DNA from: Eucalyptus grandis
Lineage: Eukaryota; Streptophyta; Magnoliopsida; Myrtales; Myrtaceae
Assembly: GCF_016545825.1 (NCBI RefSeq)
Contig: NC_052619.1
Location: forward strand, 48,687,090-48,751,089
Length of the DNA: 64,000 nt
Direction of reading: 5' to 3'
In this document: positions 1 to 12,362 of the stretch, in pieces
Layout of the letters: the number at the start of each line of letters is the position of its first letter
How positions within the stretch are numbered: the first letter of the stretch is position 1
Notes under the pieces: model-generated
Databases searched by the model: none
Told to the model about the DNA's origin: nothing
What the model saw: only the letters and a program-made list of their open reading frames with translations
Position numbers and translations under genes: made by a program

Positions 1-204
1 ACCAATTGAGTCGTGAACTGCTCACATTTTGCCAATTGAGTTCATCCGATCGATTTTAGTCGTAAATTATTGATGTGGATGTTGTCGTTTATGTGGCATA
101 GCCGTTGCCAACATAAATAATTTTTAATAATTTTTAATTTTTTAAATTTTTCGTATGTTCTTTTATTTGCCCAAAAAAAAAAAAAAAAAGATTCAACAAC
201 GGAC

Positions 205-3141
205 CTCAAATTTGATTGATCCACTTGGCTTGAGTTCCCAATCAAGAATGTAGTCATAATTGCCAACTGTAGACACCGACCTTACCACCAGGCTCACGTC
301 CGATCTGACCTCTCTTATCTGAAAAATCATCAAACATTAGAGTTTTCAAAGTTTTCCTTAAATCCTAAAAGATTGAAAGGACCAAAAACTAAAGATTGTA
401 GAGTATTAACAAATAGACTCACTGACCGTCTCATCTGCAATTCCAATCTCAGTGTGTCGCCACATGATGTTTCCTGCATACTTTTCAAACACACAAGTTA
501 CATTCGATATCTTTACAGGGGTACCATCTTGGCCCGCGTAGAATCCGTCCATGAATATCGCATTATTGGGGCAATCCACCCCCGGCTGGAGCGACACTGC
601 GGACAATCCGAACCCAAATTCCCCGCAGTCAAAATAGGTCTTGTAGTACCACTCTTCAGTTGGGTCCATATAGGGCACGAAGACCTCAGACACGTAGGCT
701 CTATATAGTACCTGTCGATATTTGCCCTTCTCGAGATCGTAGATCGATGCTAGCGAGATGATTGGACCGACTCGGGCGTCGAACCCAATATGGAACTTCC
801 AATTTGCCCAGCTGCGCAACAAAAACAATTTGATTTACTCGTAACAAAGGCCTGTATGTGTATATGCCTGCATTAGATTTTATATAAAATCCCTACAAAT
901 GAGAACCGATAGAATATGCTAACAGAGAGTCATCATGTATTTCTTCAATTCAAGCCAACAAACGAAACAGGGTTTGGTTCAATAGATGTGCATGTACGTT
1001 GAGGTTATAGCATGATGTCTGTCCAAGCCGACATAAATTGCTCTCGCCACTCGATTCGGTGGCCTAGTAGGTTAAGAATTCTGGACGCCCTCTCAGTCGC
1101 CGGGTCGAAACCGTTTGCGATAATAATCCGGGAATAAGATTTTACCAAGAATAGATCTTGAGCAGCTACTGGTTTCGGTGGTGCCACGGTAACTTGCTCA
1201 ATTACACGCCCTCTAATTTTTACCATAGCCATAGCTTTGTTCGTAAAATTAGGACAAGACATTCTGTCTTAATTTGTGTATTTGGTATTAGCAAAGTGGT
1301 CCGAAATAGCAACGTGGATTCGAGAGCCTCGTTGCTACCAAATTTGATTCTTCTTTCGTTCAATTATTAGCAAAAGGAAATAGAAACTCTGTCGGCAAGA
1401 GCTATCGGTCTTGATTTTTGCTTCGATCATTGTCAAACGCGCATGATGGTTTCTAAGCATATCCTGTCCCGATCAATTGATTTCAGAGGGACTGAAATAA
1501 ATCAAAGTACGACATTAATTCGACTTGCGAGGTTCCGTTTCATTTCCAACATCTTACCATGTGTTATTGAAAGTTCAACCGAGCCAAACGCTGCACGGCC
1601 TCCTCGATTTTGGAGGACGCATTGTCGAATCACCCCCCGCACATCAAAACTGATTTTAAGCATACGTTTGGTTCCTTACGTGTAATTTCGGCAGTAATGA
1701 TATTCGCTTAGAAAGGCCAATATGTTCCAAAGAGCAAATCATCTTCCAGCTTCGATAAATTGCTCTCTAATTGACATGCTGTTAAAAGGGTTTTAATGAG
1801 TTTTACCTGATAGTATGTCCCTTGATCTCGAAACCAGGTCCATGGGGTTGCACGATGGCCGCACCCTCCAGATGCGGCCCAAAGGGCGGGTTTTGCTTCT
1901 CCAGACGGTACTCGGTGTCCTCAGCCGTCGGCACAGTGGTCGTGAACCGGTCGTGATACTTCACTATCTTCATCAGTTCCAAATCGACCACCATGACTAT
2001 GCCTTCGATGGGTCTCATGTAGAAGTTGACCGTGCCATTGGTGTAGTAAGCTAGGACCTTCATGGCCCTCCTGCTTCTCGGCTCTCCGTACCATCCAACC
2101 GTGTAACATGCGCACACAACGTCGGACATGTTGAGGCCTCTTTTTTCGATGGATCGTATGAATTGATGATGTGTACGAGGTAGATCGCTCGCAGCTGTTT
2201 GCTCCTCTAGTGTGAGCATAGGGAAGCCATTTCCATGGTAAACCTGTTTGCAAGCATATTAAGTTTGTCATGACTCAAGAAAAAGAAGAAAAGAATTTGA
2301 TTGATCCATCTAAACTCATGCATAAAGCCACTAAGTGATTGGTTCGATCTAAGTAGAATGAGTCTAGATAACTGATTTGGAGGGGGAGAAATTAAGGAGG
2401 AGTAAGAAGATGAAAAAGATTGCAGCAAGCAATGTTCATGCATGCCCCAAAATGAAAAAAGACAAGAAAGAAAATGAGCCGGGAATAATATTTAGATGCA
2501 ATTAGCAAATCCATAATTCAAAGTAGTGACCGCATATTGACATAAAGTCCGATTCTAATAGATCAAGTTAATTATATGGGTCGTATTGGACCACGTGCTT
2601 GAAAAATAATTTGGAGCCTTATTTTTCGAGACGGTTGATTTGTTTGCTTGTCATACGTCAAGCTCAAAGGTCCTATGCAATATCATTTTCCAAAGAAAAA
2701 CACAAGGGAGACCAAATTGAATCTTAATCATGAAGTCGATAAATAAATTAAACGCAAGGGAGGCCAAATTGGATTTTCCAACATAACCTCTTTGGAGACG
2801 ATCGATGTTCGACTGCTTGATAAGTCCACGATGAGCTCATGTGTTTGCTCATGGAACCGCAAGACTACAGAGGCTCGACGCGGAGGGGGTATTTTATCAG
2901 TTTGGTTCAACATCCATGAGTAAATGAGCGGTTTATCTGGCTCGTCGAGACCCACGTAATGAAACGTTACGTTTTCACTCGACGCCCCGTACGACCACAT
3001 CACCGCATTTCGAATCAAAGAGAATTCCTCCGGCGTCAACGGATCAAGCGGGTGCTCGTGCTGAGACGAGGCCGGTGAGATGAGGAAGGAGAAGAGTGTG
3101 ATGGAGAGGAGGGAGAGCGAGACTCTGCAAGTGGAAGCCAT
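205..3141 (-). CDS. Copper amine oxidase gene, copy 1 (partial at left edge)
   Basis: CuAOs oxidise primary amines such as putrescine to aldehyde, ammonia and H2O2. Exons I read: 3141-2788, 2243-1807, 811-427 and 318-205. All junctions are GT-AG and phases match, giving 430 codons. The first 26 or so residues form a signal peptide (hydrophobic run ending near PASSQ), so secretion to the apoplast is likely. Exon 1 carries [16 protein letters not shown]. Exon 2 carries the N3-type GLNMSDVVC and VGWYGEP. Exon 3 carries [33 protein letters not shown] and MWRHTE. Exon 4 carries [13 protein letters not shown], whose first Tyr of NYDY is the topaquinone precursor. The family is about 650-700 residues, and the copper-ligand HxH exon and C-terminus are missing. 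Exon 4 ends at a possible donor (GAG|GTCCG), so these may lie left of the window; reading through gives a stop at 195-193. The start is the first Met before the signal peptide. No lesion is seen in the part present. Confidence 0.85.
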
Positions 3142-5512
3142 TATTGCATGTGTGAAGTACTTGGGGATGCATCCACATCCTTATATAAGCGGACACTTCT
3201 TGACATAGAAATTTTCAAAAGAGGAACCTCAAGTATCGTGGATGAGAATGTGTTTCACGTGTTGATATGTATCGTGTCCGGCCTGTCAGTGGTCCCGTTC
3301 GGTACGTAGACGTGACTTGTCCTTTGTCGGCCTGTCAATTGTTTTAATGCCTGCAGAATCGCGACAAATGCAAGTGGGGCTAGATAGAACTTTCCCCAGC
3401 AAACCCTAATCCTCCCCAACTTCTCTCTCTGTCCCTCTCCACAAGCTGAACCTCCATGAACGTCACTGCACGCTTTGAAGCCGGCCCCGGCCATCAAGAT
3501 GACTGCTACTGCTACTCAACTCTGCACCTTCCCCGAGTCTCTCTCTCTCTCCCCAAGGAAGTTGCGATCAATGGCCTTATTTCTTCCTTGAGTTGTGCTA
3601 GCACGACAGCCTTTGAAAGACCGTAAGAATATCAGATTATTGTGAGTTACAAATTCTTGAAAAAAGAATGAATCATATAATAAGTTATAATTTTTTATTA
3701 TCCTAAAAAGACTATTATTCTCATGGTAGGTTAAAAATTGCTATACAATTATTTATTTTCTTTTTTTTTTCTATGGAGAGAGGGATCCATAGCATAAAGA
3801 GTCATGTTGGGTCACGGCAATAACGGATGGAATTTCAATGGAGAGGTTTACGGCAGGGACTGTGGGGAGCTTAGAGCTATTGCGGCTACATCGACTAGAG
3901 CTAGGGACAAGAATAAATTCTTGATAGAAAAAGGGGAAAAAAATTAGAAAACGAGAAAGGAAATGAAAAAGAAAATGATATTGAAACACGATTATTGACT
4001 GAATTTGTTGATGTCCCTCCTTACGACGGACAAGCTTGGTTTAGATGCGTCTCATAGAATTTAAATGAGTTCTCATGTCATGTTAGAAATTCCTAAAACA
4101 AAAGCTACCATTTTGAAAATGTTAAATAAATGAAGGATGAAAATAACACATAAATTGTTTGCCCCAATCGCTACAAGACAAACTTGAAGACAGGCTTTAA
4201 GGAAAAAAAAATGAATAAAAGAACTTTTCAAAGATATTTCTATGAAAAGAAAAGGTTTACAGCGCCAATGTGCTATTATATAAATAATAGGAAAGTGTAC
4301 TCTTCTTATTATACTATCCACATTCATTATCATCGGTTTGAAAAATTGGCCTAACTTTTTAAATCCGCAGTACCCAATCCATGGTAATGAAAGTGAGTTT
4401 TGTAAAAAGAGAAAAAAAGAGAAAAGAGTGGTGTACCATCTAATTTTTTTTTCGTAAATTCTCCTAGTCTCACATGCAGTTTCCACGTAGCGTATCCATT
4501 TATGTATAAATTCGAATGATACTAAACAACAACTTTACTATTCAGTACGAAGTAGTACTCCTAATTTTCTCCTCCCCTATTATTTTTCTCAAACATCATC
4601 ACGCGATTGGGCTAATGTACTTACATAGGCCATATCATATTGCGGGTGTAAATGGCAAGAAAATGTCATTGCGGGTCGGAGGAGTTTCTAACTTTCTATT
4701 GGGCTTAGGGCAACAAAGCTAATAGGAGGTCCCGAAAGCTGGATTCCTCTCGAGGAAATTGGTGGACTGGATCTCAAGCCCTGGTGCTCAAGAGGGGCAT
4801 TATCGAGACGTCCTCTTGGCGCGGCACGCGCTGGTACGCCATCGTATGTTACCGGACTATGTCCTCATTCTCGATTTTCCTGTTCTTGCAAAATCCCCCG
4901 AGAACAGAGAAGACGGAGTTGGAATCGATCGAGCCCTTTTCTAATCATCTGATTAAATCAAAGCTTAATCGGTGATGAACGAATCCTAGGTTGTTATCAT
5001 CCATTGTGTCCATTTTGTGGAGTGTTTATCGGTATTACATGACACATATAAAGATTCTAATTGCATACAATTGATGGTGGGTTGGCACTCACCATGGAAC
5101 CTGAAATTGGATTGGTAAAGATCAGTACCAAATTTGTGGAATTAGGAACCGGACCAGTCTAGTTCTAATTCAGTTCTAGAGTCAGTCCTAGAACTGATGA
5201 TTTCTTTTCTCTTTTTTTGCTTCTTCTATTCCCTACATACGGGAGTTTCCAAAAATTAGAAGGAAAAATAATTTTACTAATTAGAATATGCTTATGAATA
5301 AAAAAAGTAAAAATAATAATAATAACAAGAAATCTTGACTAATCTAGTTGGTCTGATTCTTTATGTGAAACCAAGGATTGAACCGGCCCCCTCAATAACC
5401 ACCCGAAATCGACTGGTTTGGTCTGGTTCAATTCTAGGGTTAGACCGAGACTAATGTAGACCCCTATTTCCAGTAATATTACGTTATTACTGAAAAGAAA
5501 GCCCTCGACCAC
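3142..5512. other. Upstream spacer of CuAO copy 1 (duplicated block A)
   Basis: I recognise no gene here. From about 3650 the sequence is closely matched by 37780-39660, the same spacer in the next tandem unit. It is AT-rich, with a short CT tract near 3540 and only three or four AAT units near 5315. Short open frames such as 4759-4944 recur in both copies but show no family similarity. At its right end the spacer runs into the truncated 5' LTR of E1. Confidence 0.7.
3180..3190 (-). promoter_or_regulatory. TATA box of CuAO copy 1
   Basis: The minus strand reads CTTATATAAGG, a good TATA element, about 40 bases upstream of the chosen start codon at 3141. This implies a very short 5' leader. 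Confidence 0.5.
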
Positions 5513-8500
5513 TTAAATATGCAACGGCCACATTTTCTTTTATCTATTGGACTGACCAACTATGCAACAAGAGAAGTCTTTGGACTTTGATCGATTGATG
5601 GAATTCGGCCATGCATGAGGAACACGCATGCCGAATTTAAGAATAAAATTATGAGAAATTGGACCGTGCATGAGGACCATGCACGTCTTTTCTTTGTGTG
5701 AATCAGCAAGTGAGGAAATGAATTTTTATCACCATGCCGCTCAGTCGAATCCTTTCTCCACGCAAGAACTTCAGTTATGCACTTGTACATGAAGCAAATT
5801 GATTATGAGAATATAAATTGATTCCTTTGGAAAACAAAATGCTTCATATTTGTGCAGAAATTATGGGATTATATCTGAAGATTATGGGCCATTTAATTTG
5901 GATCTTTTGGCTACAATTTTAAGGCCCAAATAGCCCAAGAAGCCCCCTTGATTGTCGACTAATCAAGTCAACAATTCTGAACTTTCTTCCCAAGTGTTGA
6001 CCGAGAGGAGCTCAGCAACAGCCCATTTAGGTGGCCAACACAGAAGGAGAAATCAAGCAAGGGAAGCCACGCACACCCCAGCTGTCTCTTGACCGAACAT
6101 CCACCGGAAAACACTTGCATGCAGTAATTAGATTAATTAAAGAATCGAAAGAGCAAAGTGCTCATGTGATTGAGAGAGAGAGGAGAGAGAGTGAACCGAG
6201 TAGAACCGAGAGCAAAGAGAGAGAGAGAGTGAGTGAGCGATTGGGCCGTGAGCGAGAGTGAGCAGCGAGCGGTCCGAGCGAGTGAGGGCAGAGAAGGAAG
6301 GCCGCCCTCCGCCCGTGCCCGTGATTGAGCTACCGCCGTCGTCGCCGCCGGTCTTCGTCGCCGTTGAGTCACACACGAGGCCCCGAGCTTCCTGTTTCGT
6401 TTGCTGTCAAGCTAAGGAACTAGAGGCAAGTAGAAGTTCATTGATCTATGTTGTGCATGCTGCAATTATCTGGTGAAATGCTGGTAGATGTGAGAAAATG
6501 CAGAATTGGGAGTTGCATAGGGATTTTTGGATGATTGAGATGAAGTTAGATTGGGAGATTGAGTAAAAACAGAGTTTGTTTTGAGTAGTTTCAGTTATTG
6601 GCTGAAATAAGAATTGAAAGGTCTAACTAAAGTGGGTTCTTGAAGTGAGGTAGTTATAATGTGGTGCAATAGACTTGTAAATGTTTGGTTATAGACGTTG
6701 GATGCTGGGATTCAATGAATAGAAATAGTTCTCTTTGGATTAGCAAACTGTTTTCGCAGAAAACAGCATGACCTTTGGTGATTTCATGAATTTTCTGTAA
6801 TTATCTAGTCGGAATTGGACTTTGAACCCTCAATAAAAGTTGTAGGGCATATCTTTAGTAATAACATATCAAAATTTGAGAATAAATGGACAAGGTTTGG
6901 TCAGTAAAACGATTTTCCTTGTAAATGTTAAATCTGGAAGCTATTACAGAATGTCAGTAAAGAGTATAGCGATTACTGCTCTTTATATACAGTAAATATG
7001 ACTTACTGTTCTTCATGAAACTTTTTTATTTAGGTCTTTTTTATAACATATCAAAATTTCAGAATTTTCTGAGTTCATTTAGGGGTTATTTCGAAATTGT
7101 TACAAAAACTGTGCGTTGTAATAATCGAGCTGTTTTGTTCCGAATTTACTCAAATTGTCCCAAAGGTGAATGCATCTTGAGTTGTTCTTTGGCATGATGA
7201 TATTGACATTCAACATATCATGCAACATTGAGATTTGATGAGACTCAAGAGACATTTTGTCATTGCATTAAAAAGTGTTTTTGGAAATTAAGATGCTAAT
7301 TGTTGCCGTTGGACCCTCGGGTCAACGATGCCCCGGGAGTGGGGATGCCCAAAGGATCGAATGAGGCGATGCCTTGTGGATGCTTGGTGGCCCTGTGTGG
7401 CTGAATGCCAGAGGTTTTTCCCTGGGAGCTTCGGGATGCCCGGTTGTATGCTTGTCGGTACATAAATGCGGATGGCCGGGGTAACCATTTTCATGGAGAG
7501 CCCTGAGGTTCCTCGTGATGCCAGGTGGGGTGCGAGATGCCTAGAGCCGTGATCTGCTCCAGATGCTCGGTGGCCCTAAGTGGCTGAATACCGGAGGCTT
7601 TCACGATGCCAGGGTGGGTGTGAAATCCCAAAAGGACGCAAACATTGGTCCTCTGGGAGGATAAAACCGTTTGAATGATTAAAATTGATGATTATATTAA
7701 GTGTGAGTGTGGTCTGGTTATGGGACTAAATTGTGTGGCATGGAATTTGACGTGTCATTACAGTTTGGCCCTATGATCAGGACTTGTGTAATCTGGACAC
7801 GATGGATCTGAATTTTTTGAAATTGCAGTTGCCATTGCATTAAAGAATTTCATGATTTTGATGTATAATGATCCCTTGACTACCTGATTTTGTCTATCTT
7901 GCATGAGTCTAGATATTGACGGTACTGCTTAATATAGCCTGATGAATCTTAAACTGCTGAGTGGTTGTACTCACCCCGTTTGGGGACTAACATTTCAGAT
8001 TAGAAGATGTCTCTGCTACCAGTCACCCCCGGTACATTTTATGGTGTCCCCGTTGACGTTGAGTGCGAGTGTTCGGAGCACCCTCATTCTGAGTTACGAG
8101 GGTTGGTTTTTATTCGAGTGCGGGTTCTAGTCATGTATGACATCGGTTCACCTGATGGCCCAGTGACTCAGGAGTTTCTGTCAGTACACGTCCGTCGTGA
8201 TGGGATCATGCTGGGGATGTTGCTGCTGCCGCTAGCTGATGGACCGAGTTAGGTGTGACCGAGAGTGACGGATAGCAGATGAAGCAAATTTTGGACCGCC
8301 AACACTGACCGATAGACTTATGTATAGGACTGTATGGAAAGAAAATAAAAAGGGAAGTCGATTTATCTTTTGATATGAAGCCGGGTACAGAAAACCACGG
8401 CAAATTTTGATGTACTGACTGGCGTTGTCTATCAAATCTATGTAAATAAAGTGTTCGGCTTGAATTGTAAAAATGTCTAGTAGGTGTGCATCGTTTCCAA

Positions 8501-8673
8501 TTTTGGGATAGGGAGATGTTGATTTTTTATTCCGCTATATATTTATATACTGCGCAAGGACCAGCCTAAAAGATATAAAACCCCAAGATTGATAGACCTT
8601 CAGGTCAAGCAAGAGAAAGGTAAGCAAACTGTGACAACCCCAATGGATCGGGGGCCGTTCAGGGGGTGCCACA
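5513..8673 (+). repeat. E1 5' LTR (first ~27 bp missing)
   Basis: It matches the 3' LTR from TTAAATATGC (28751 in the 3' copy) to the terminal GTGCCACA at 8666-8673. The first 27 bases, starting TGTGGCATCC, are absent. Inside are a GA-rich stretch (6170-6290), two or three copies of a drifting block with AAAACGATTTTCC (6730-7180), a GATGCC-rich segment (7320-7630) and the LTR-borne ORF. Confidence 0.9.
8007..8252 (+). other. LTR-borne conserved ORF, E1 5' LTR copy (81 aa)
   Basis: The open frame starts at ATG and reads MSLLPVTPGTFYGVP, then FIRVRVLVMYDIGSPDG and TQEFLSVHVRRDGIM. I do not recognise a family. It has no signal peptide or membrane segment. The DNA just before it reads CTAAC then ATTTCAG, which resembles a branch point and 3' splice site. 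The same frame occurs at 34668-34919 in the 3' LTR and, diverged but collinear, at 33667-33918 in the unrelated-looking solo LTR S1. Substitutions between the families are mostly synonymous, so past protein-level selection is plausible. Confidence 0.45.
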
Positions 8674-8678
8674 GCAGG

Positions 8679-8690
8679 TGGTATCAAAGC
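8679..8690 (+). other. E1 primer-binding site
   Basis: TGGTATCAAAGC lies five bases after the LTR end. It is close to the TGGTATCAGAGC complement of the 3' end of initiator-Met tRNA that plant retrotransposons use. The untranslated leader continues to about 9037 with no other feature. Confidence 0.8.
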
Positions 8691-9037
8691 AAAGGTTTAT
8701 ATGGAGTGATAAGGAGACTCAAATGGAAATGAGGATATAGAATGATGCACACCATAAGATACTAACCAAGAGTAGTTGACTAACTTTGAACAACGGGTAA
8801 TGGGTATTCACTCATAGATCTCTGGTGACTAGTGCGATGTTACTTTTGTCTGTCAGTAACATTTTTATGTTACTTATGTGACTTTAGTAATAACCTCATT
8901 TTATTATCTGACCAATGACATCGAGTCGTAAATTGTTCCTGGGGCGAATGCTTGGAAAATTGCAGAGAAATCATGGTACGAACTGGGAGTTCTCATCCAT
9001 CGAGGGTTGAAGCCTCTGCTTCAAGGGCTGACCCCGA

Positions 9038-10315
9038 ATGGAAGATATCCTACAGGCATTGGCCAATATAGGAAATATGATGGAAAGGCAAGCTCATCAA
9101 CAACCTGGAGTAGAACGCCGTACTCAAGGACTGGTGGAACAATTCTTGAAGTTGAAATCACCTAAGTTTAGTGAAATGGGAAGTCCTAAGGAGGCGGAAC
9201 ATTGGATTGATGGGATGAAACAGATTTTCCGGTTGTTGAACTGTAGCGATGCTGAAAAGATAACCTTGGTAGAGTACCAGTTGGAGGGAAATGTAAAGTT
9301 TTGGTGGAGGGCTTCTAAAGACACGATCTTTCCACCAGGTACTAATATAAACTGTGATGAGTTTGTTAGAGCTTTCAATAGAAAGAATTTCTCTAATTGT
9401 GCCAAGGATAAGAAGATCACAAAATTTGTTCAGTTAGAACAAAGGGAGCTGACAGTGGACCAGTATGAAGCAAAATTTTATGAATTGTCTAGGTATGCTC
9501 CCAGGCAGGTTGAGGATCGAGAGGAAAAGACTAAGAGATTCTTGAAAGGATTAAGGACTAATATTAGAAAACAACTTGTGCCTCTGAATATAAGGGATTA
9601 TAATGAGATCTATGAGAGGGCACAGTTGGTGGAGCAAGAGTTAATGAGAGAACAATCAGAATTTAAGAGGTAGATGACCTTTAATGATGTTCGAACGGGT
9701 AAGAGACCCTATCCTGGACAAGGTCAACCCTGGAAATCTAAAAAGAAGGATAATTTTGGGAATTCTAGAAAAGCAAAGAGTGGCCCGGTTACGGGGAGAG
9801 TACCCTACTGGGGTAATATTTGCCAGAGATGTGGTGGACGGCATGGGCTAGGATTTTGTAATAACCCACCGAAATGTTTTGGTTGTGGGCAGATGGGGCA
9901 CTTTAAGAGAAATTGTCCACAAGAAAGGTCGCAACTGAATGTCAACTCGATGCGACAAGTGCAACAACTTACGGCTGGACCAAATCTACCAAGGAATCCA
10001 CAGAGGCCACTAGCACAAGGAAGGGTGTATGCGGTTACCCAAGAGGAAGCGGAAGCTTCCAAAAATGTCATCTCAGGTACGATCTCTATAAACAATAAAA
10101 AGGCATATGCGTTGTTTGATACTGGTGCTACGCATTCTTTTATATCTGAAAGATATAGACAGTTGAGTAAGATAGACACTACCTCTCTTGAGACGTCTCT
10201 TTGTGTTTCTACTTCATTGAAGAATATGGTTTTGTCTACATTGGTATGTGAAAAGTGTAAGATAACTATAGGGGGATGGGATATGGAAATAAACCTAGTT
10301 GTGATGGCTATGTAT
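9038..10315 (+). pseudogene. E1 gag and N-terminal protease
   Basis: The first frame (9038-9673, 211 codons) is a retrotransposon Gag domain, with a core around WIDGMKQIFRLLNCSDAEK and LTVDQYEAKFYELSRYAP. A TAG at 9671-9673 is followed at once by ATG in the same frame. The second part carries a nucleic-acid-binding zinc knuckle CFGCGQMGHFKRNC (CX2CX4HX4C) and then the aspartic protease motif ALFDTGATHSFI. The stop is probably decay, although a stop between gag and pol occurs in some retroelements. Protease is interrupted at 10316, just after codons for VVMAMY. Confidence 0.85.
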
Positions 10316-11250
10316 TGTTGGAGAAATCCTCCTTGAGTGTTTTGAAGCTAACAAAACGTTTCCATCAGTCTAGTCTGAAGATTTGCAGACTCTTCCATCA
10401 AAGTCTGAAAACCTCTAGACTGTCAGACTCAAGACTCAAAGTTTATCCTCATTGACAGTTTCTAGTCCGTCGAAGAAGACTTATCCAGAACTGGATGTTT
10501 CGTCAATGATTTGACTTTATCGACCGGAGAAGATCTCTTGGCTGGATATAGCATGTCGGAATCCTTTATTCTAATCAAGATTGATTTGGGAATCGTGGAT
10601 CCGTTGATTGGCGAAGTATACTTGGAAGGTTCTACTTATGAAAACCAAGATCCTGATTGTATGGGCGAGCAGGATTGATGGGCTATCGTCATGTTCCTTA
10701 AATAGCTCGAAGATCTTCCTAATTGATTCTATCCAACGGGTAGACTGGAAGAATTCCTTTCGTAAGTGCCAACGGGTATGATGGCATAAAGGAGTATATA
10801 AGGAAGACGTTCTAGTTGTTCGAGTGTGTGCACGATAGAAGAATTCCAAAGTCTGAAGCTTATTCTTCTTAGTCAATTAAACTATTGAGCGAAATCTTGT
10901 ACGCAAAAGAGAGTCTATATCATTGAGAGACCTTGAGGAAGTGTAGTAGAGTCTCTACACTGTGGAATCAAGGAAGAGCCTAACTGTAACAACTCTTTTG
11001 TTCATAGTGAAATCCAGCCAGTGGGCTGTCAGTGCGGAAGAATGGACGTAGGCTTGGATTAAGCCAAACCACTATAATCTCTATGTTCATATTCTCTTCT
11101 CTGCACTCTTTTACTTTGATTGTAACTCGTTTTGTTTACAAGAGAGAATTTCCTTTTTATAATCTATTGTTGATTAGCACTGCACATATCTCGCAAAATT
11201 GTTTCTGCACCTATTCACCCCCCCTCTAGGTGCTCATACTAGCTTTCACA
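10316..11250 (+). mobile_element. Copia-type solo LTR (935 bp) with TSD TGTAT
   Basis: The insert starts TGTTGGAGAAATCC and ends TTCACA, so its termini are TG...CA. It is flanked by TGTAT at 10311-10315 and 11251-11255. Removing it together with one TGTAT rejoins the protease frame (AMY then DFDVIIGMD). It has no coding capacity. The size and the CACCCCCCCTCTAGGTGCT tail resemble Ty1/copia LTRs (inference). Confidence 0.85.
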
Positions 11251-12362
11251 TGTATGACTTTGATGTTATCATCGGAATGGACTAGCTTCATAAGTATCAA
11301 GCTAAGATGGATTGCCATAGAAAAGTGATCCAGTTTGTTTTACCTGACCGATTTAGTTGTGAATTTTTTGGAGGTTAGACCAACCCCTCTATAGCACTTA
11401 TTTCAATGATAGAAGCTCGTGCATTACTTGATGAATGATGTCAAGGATACCTGGCAGTGGTAAAGGACTATACTAAGGAAGAGTCTAAGTTAGATGAAAT
11501 TCGAGTGGTCAGGGAATTTCAGGATGTATTTCCTGAGGAACTGCCTGGGTTACCACTGGAACGAGAAATTGAGTTTGAGATTGAACTGATGCCTGGAATA
11601 GGATTGATATCGAAAGCTCCATATAGGATGGCCTTGACGGAATTGAAAGAATTGAAAGTACAATTACAAGAGTTGCTTGGTAAAGGATTCATTAGGCCAA
11701 GTGCTTCTCCTTGGGGTGCACTAGTTTTGTTTGTGAAAAAGAAAGATGGGTCAATGCGTTTATATATTGACTATAGGCAACTGAATCAAGTGACCATTAA
11801 GAACAAGTATCATTTGCCTAGAATCGATGACCTATTTGACCAACTGCAAGGAAGTTCGGTCTTTTCTAAGATTGACTTAAGGTCAGGATACCATCAGCTA
11901 AGAATTAAAAAGGGAGATATTCCTAAGACTGCATTTAGGACTCGCTATGGATACTATGAGTTCCTACTTATGCCGTTTGGACTGACGAATGCTCCGGTTG
12001 TATTCATGGATTTGATGAATAGGGTATTTAAGCCCTACTTGGATCAATTTGTGATCATCTTCATTGATGATATCCTGATATATTCTAAAGGACTTGAAGA
12101 GCATGAGCGACACCTGGAGATAGTGTTGCAAACCCTTAGAGATCATAAGTTATATGCCAAATTCAGTAAGTGTGAATTTTGGCTCGACCAGATAATATTT
12201 TTGGGACACGTGGTGTCAGGAGATGGAATTGCAGTAGACCCGGCAAAAGTTGAGATTGTAATAAATTGGCAGAGATCGACAACACCGATCGAAATACGAA
12301 GTTTCTTGGGATTGGCAGGCTATTACATAAGGTTTATTGAAGGATTCTCACGACTTGCAAGC
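11251..12362 (+). pseudogene. E1 protease C-terminus and reverse transcriptase
   Basis: After the solo LTR the frame resumes with DFDVIIGMD. Stops at and just after the linker (TGG to TAG in the GMDWL-like motif, and more near 11378 and 11440) show decay. From 11457 a clean 300-codon RT frame follows: [56 protein letters not shown] and the catalytic [10 protein letters not shown]. It breaks at 12362, where E2 has inserted after codons for FSRLAS. RNase H resumes at 26639. Confidence 0.9.

Noticed and set aside
6031..6476. Arg/Glu/Ser-rich ORFs in the E1 5' LTR
   Set aside because: They come from GAGA-rich LTR sequence, recur in the 3' LTR with frame changes and have no domain.
9671..9673. 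Programmed readthrough stop between gag and pol
   Set aside because: Possible in principle, but E1 has many other in-frame stops, so ordinary decay is the simpler view.
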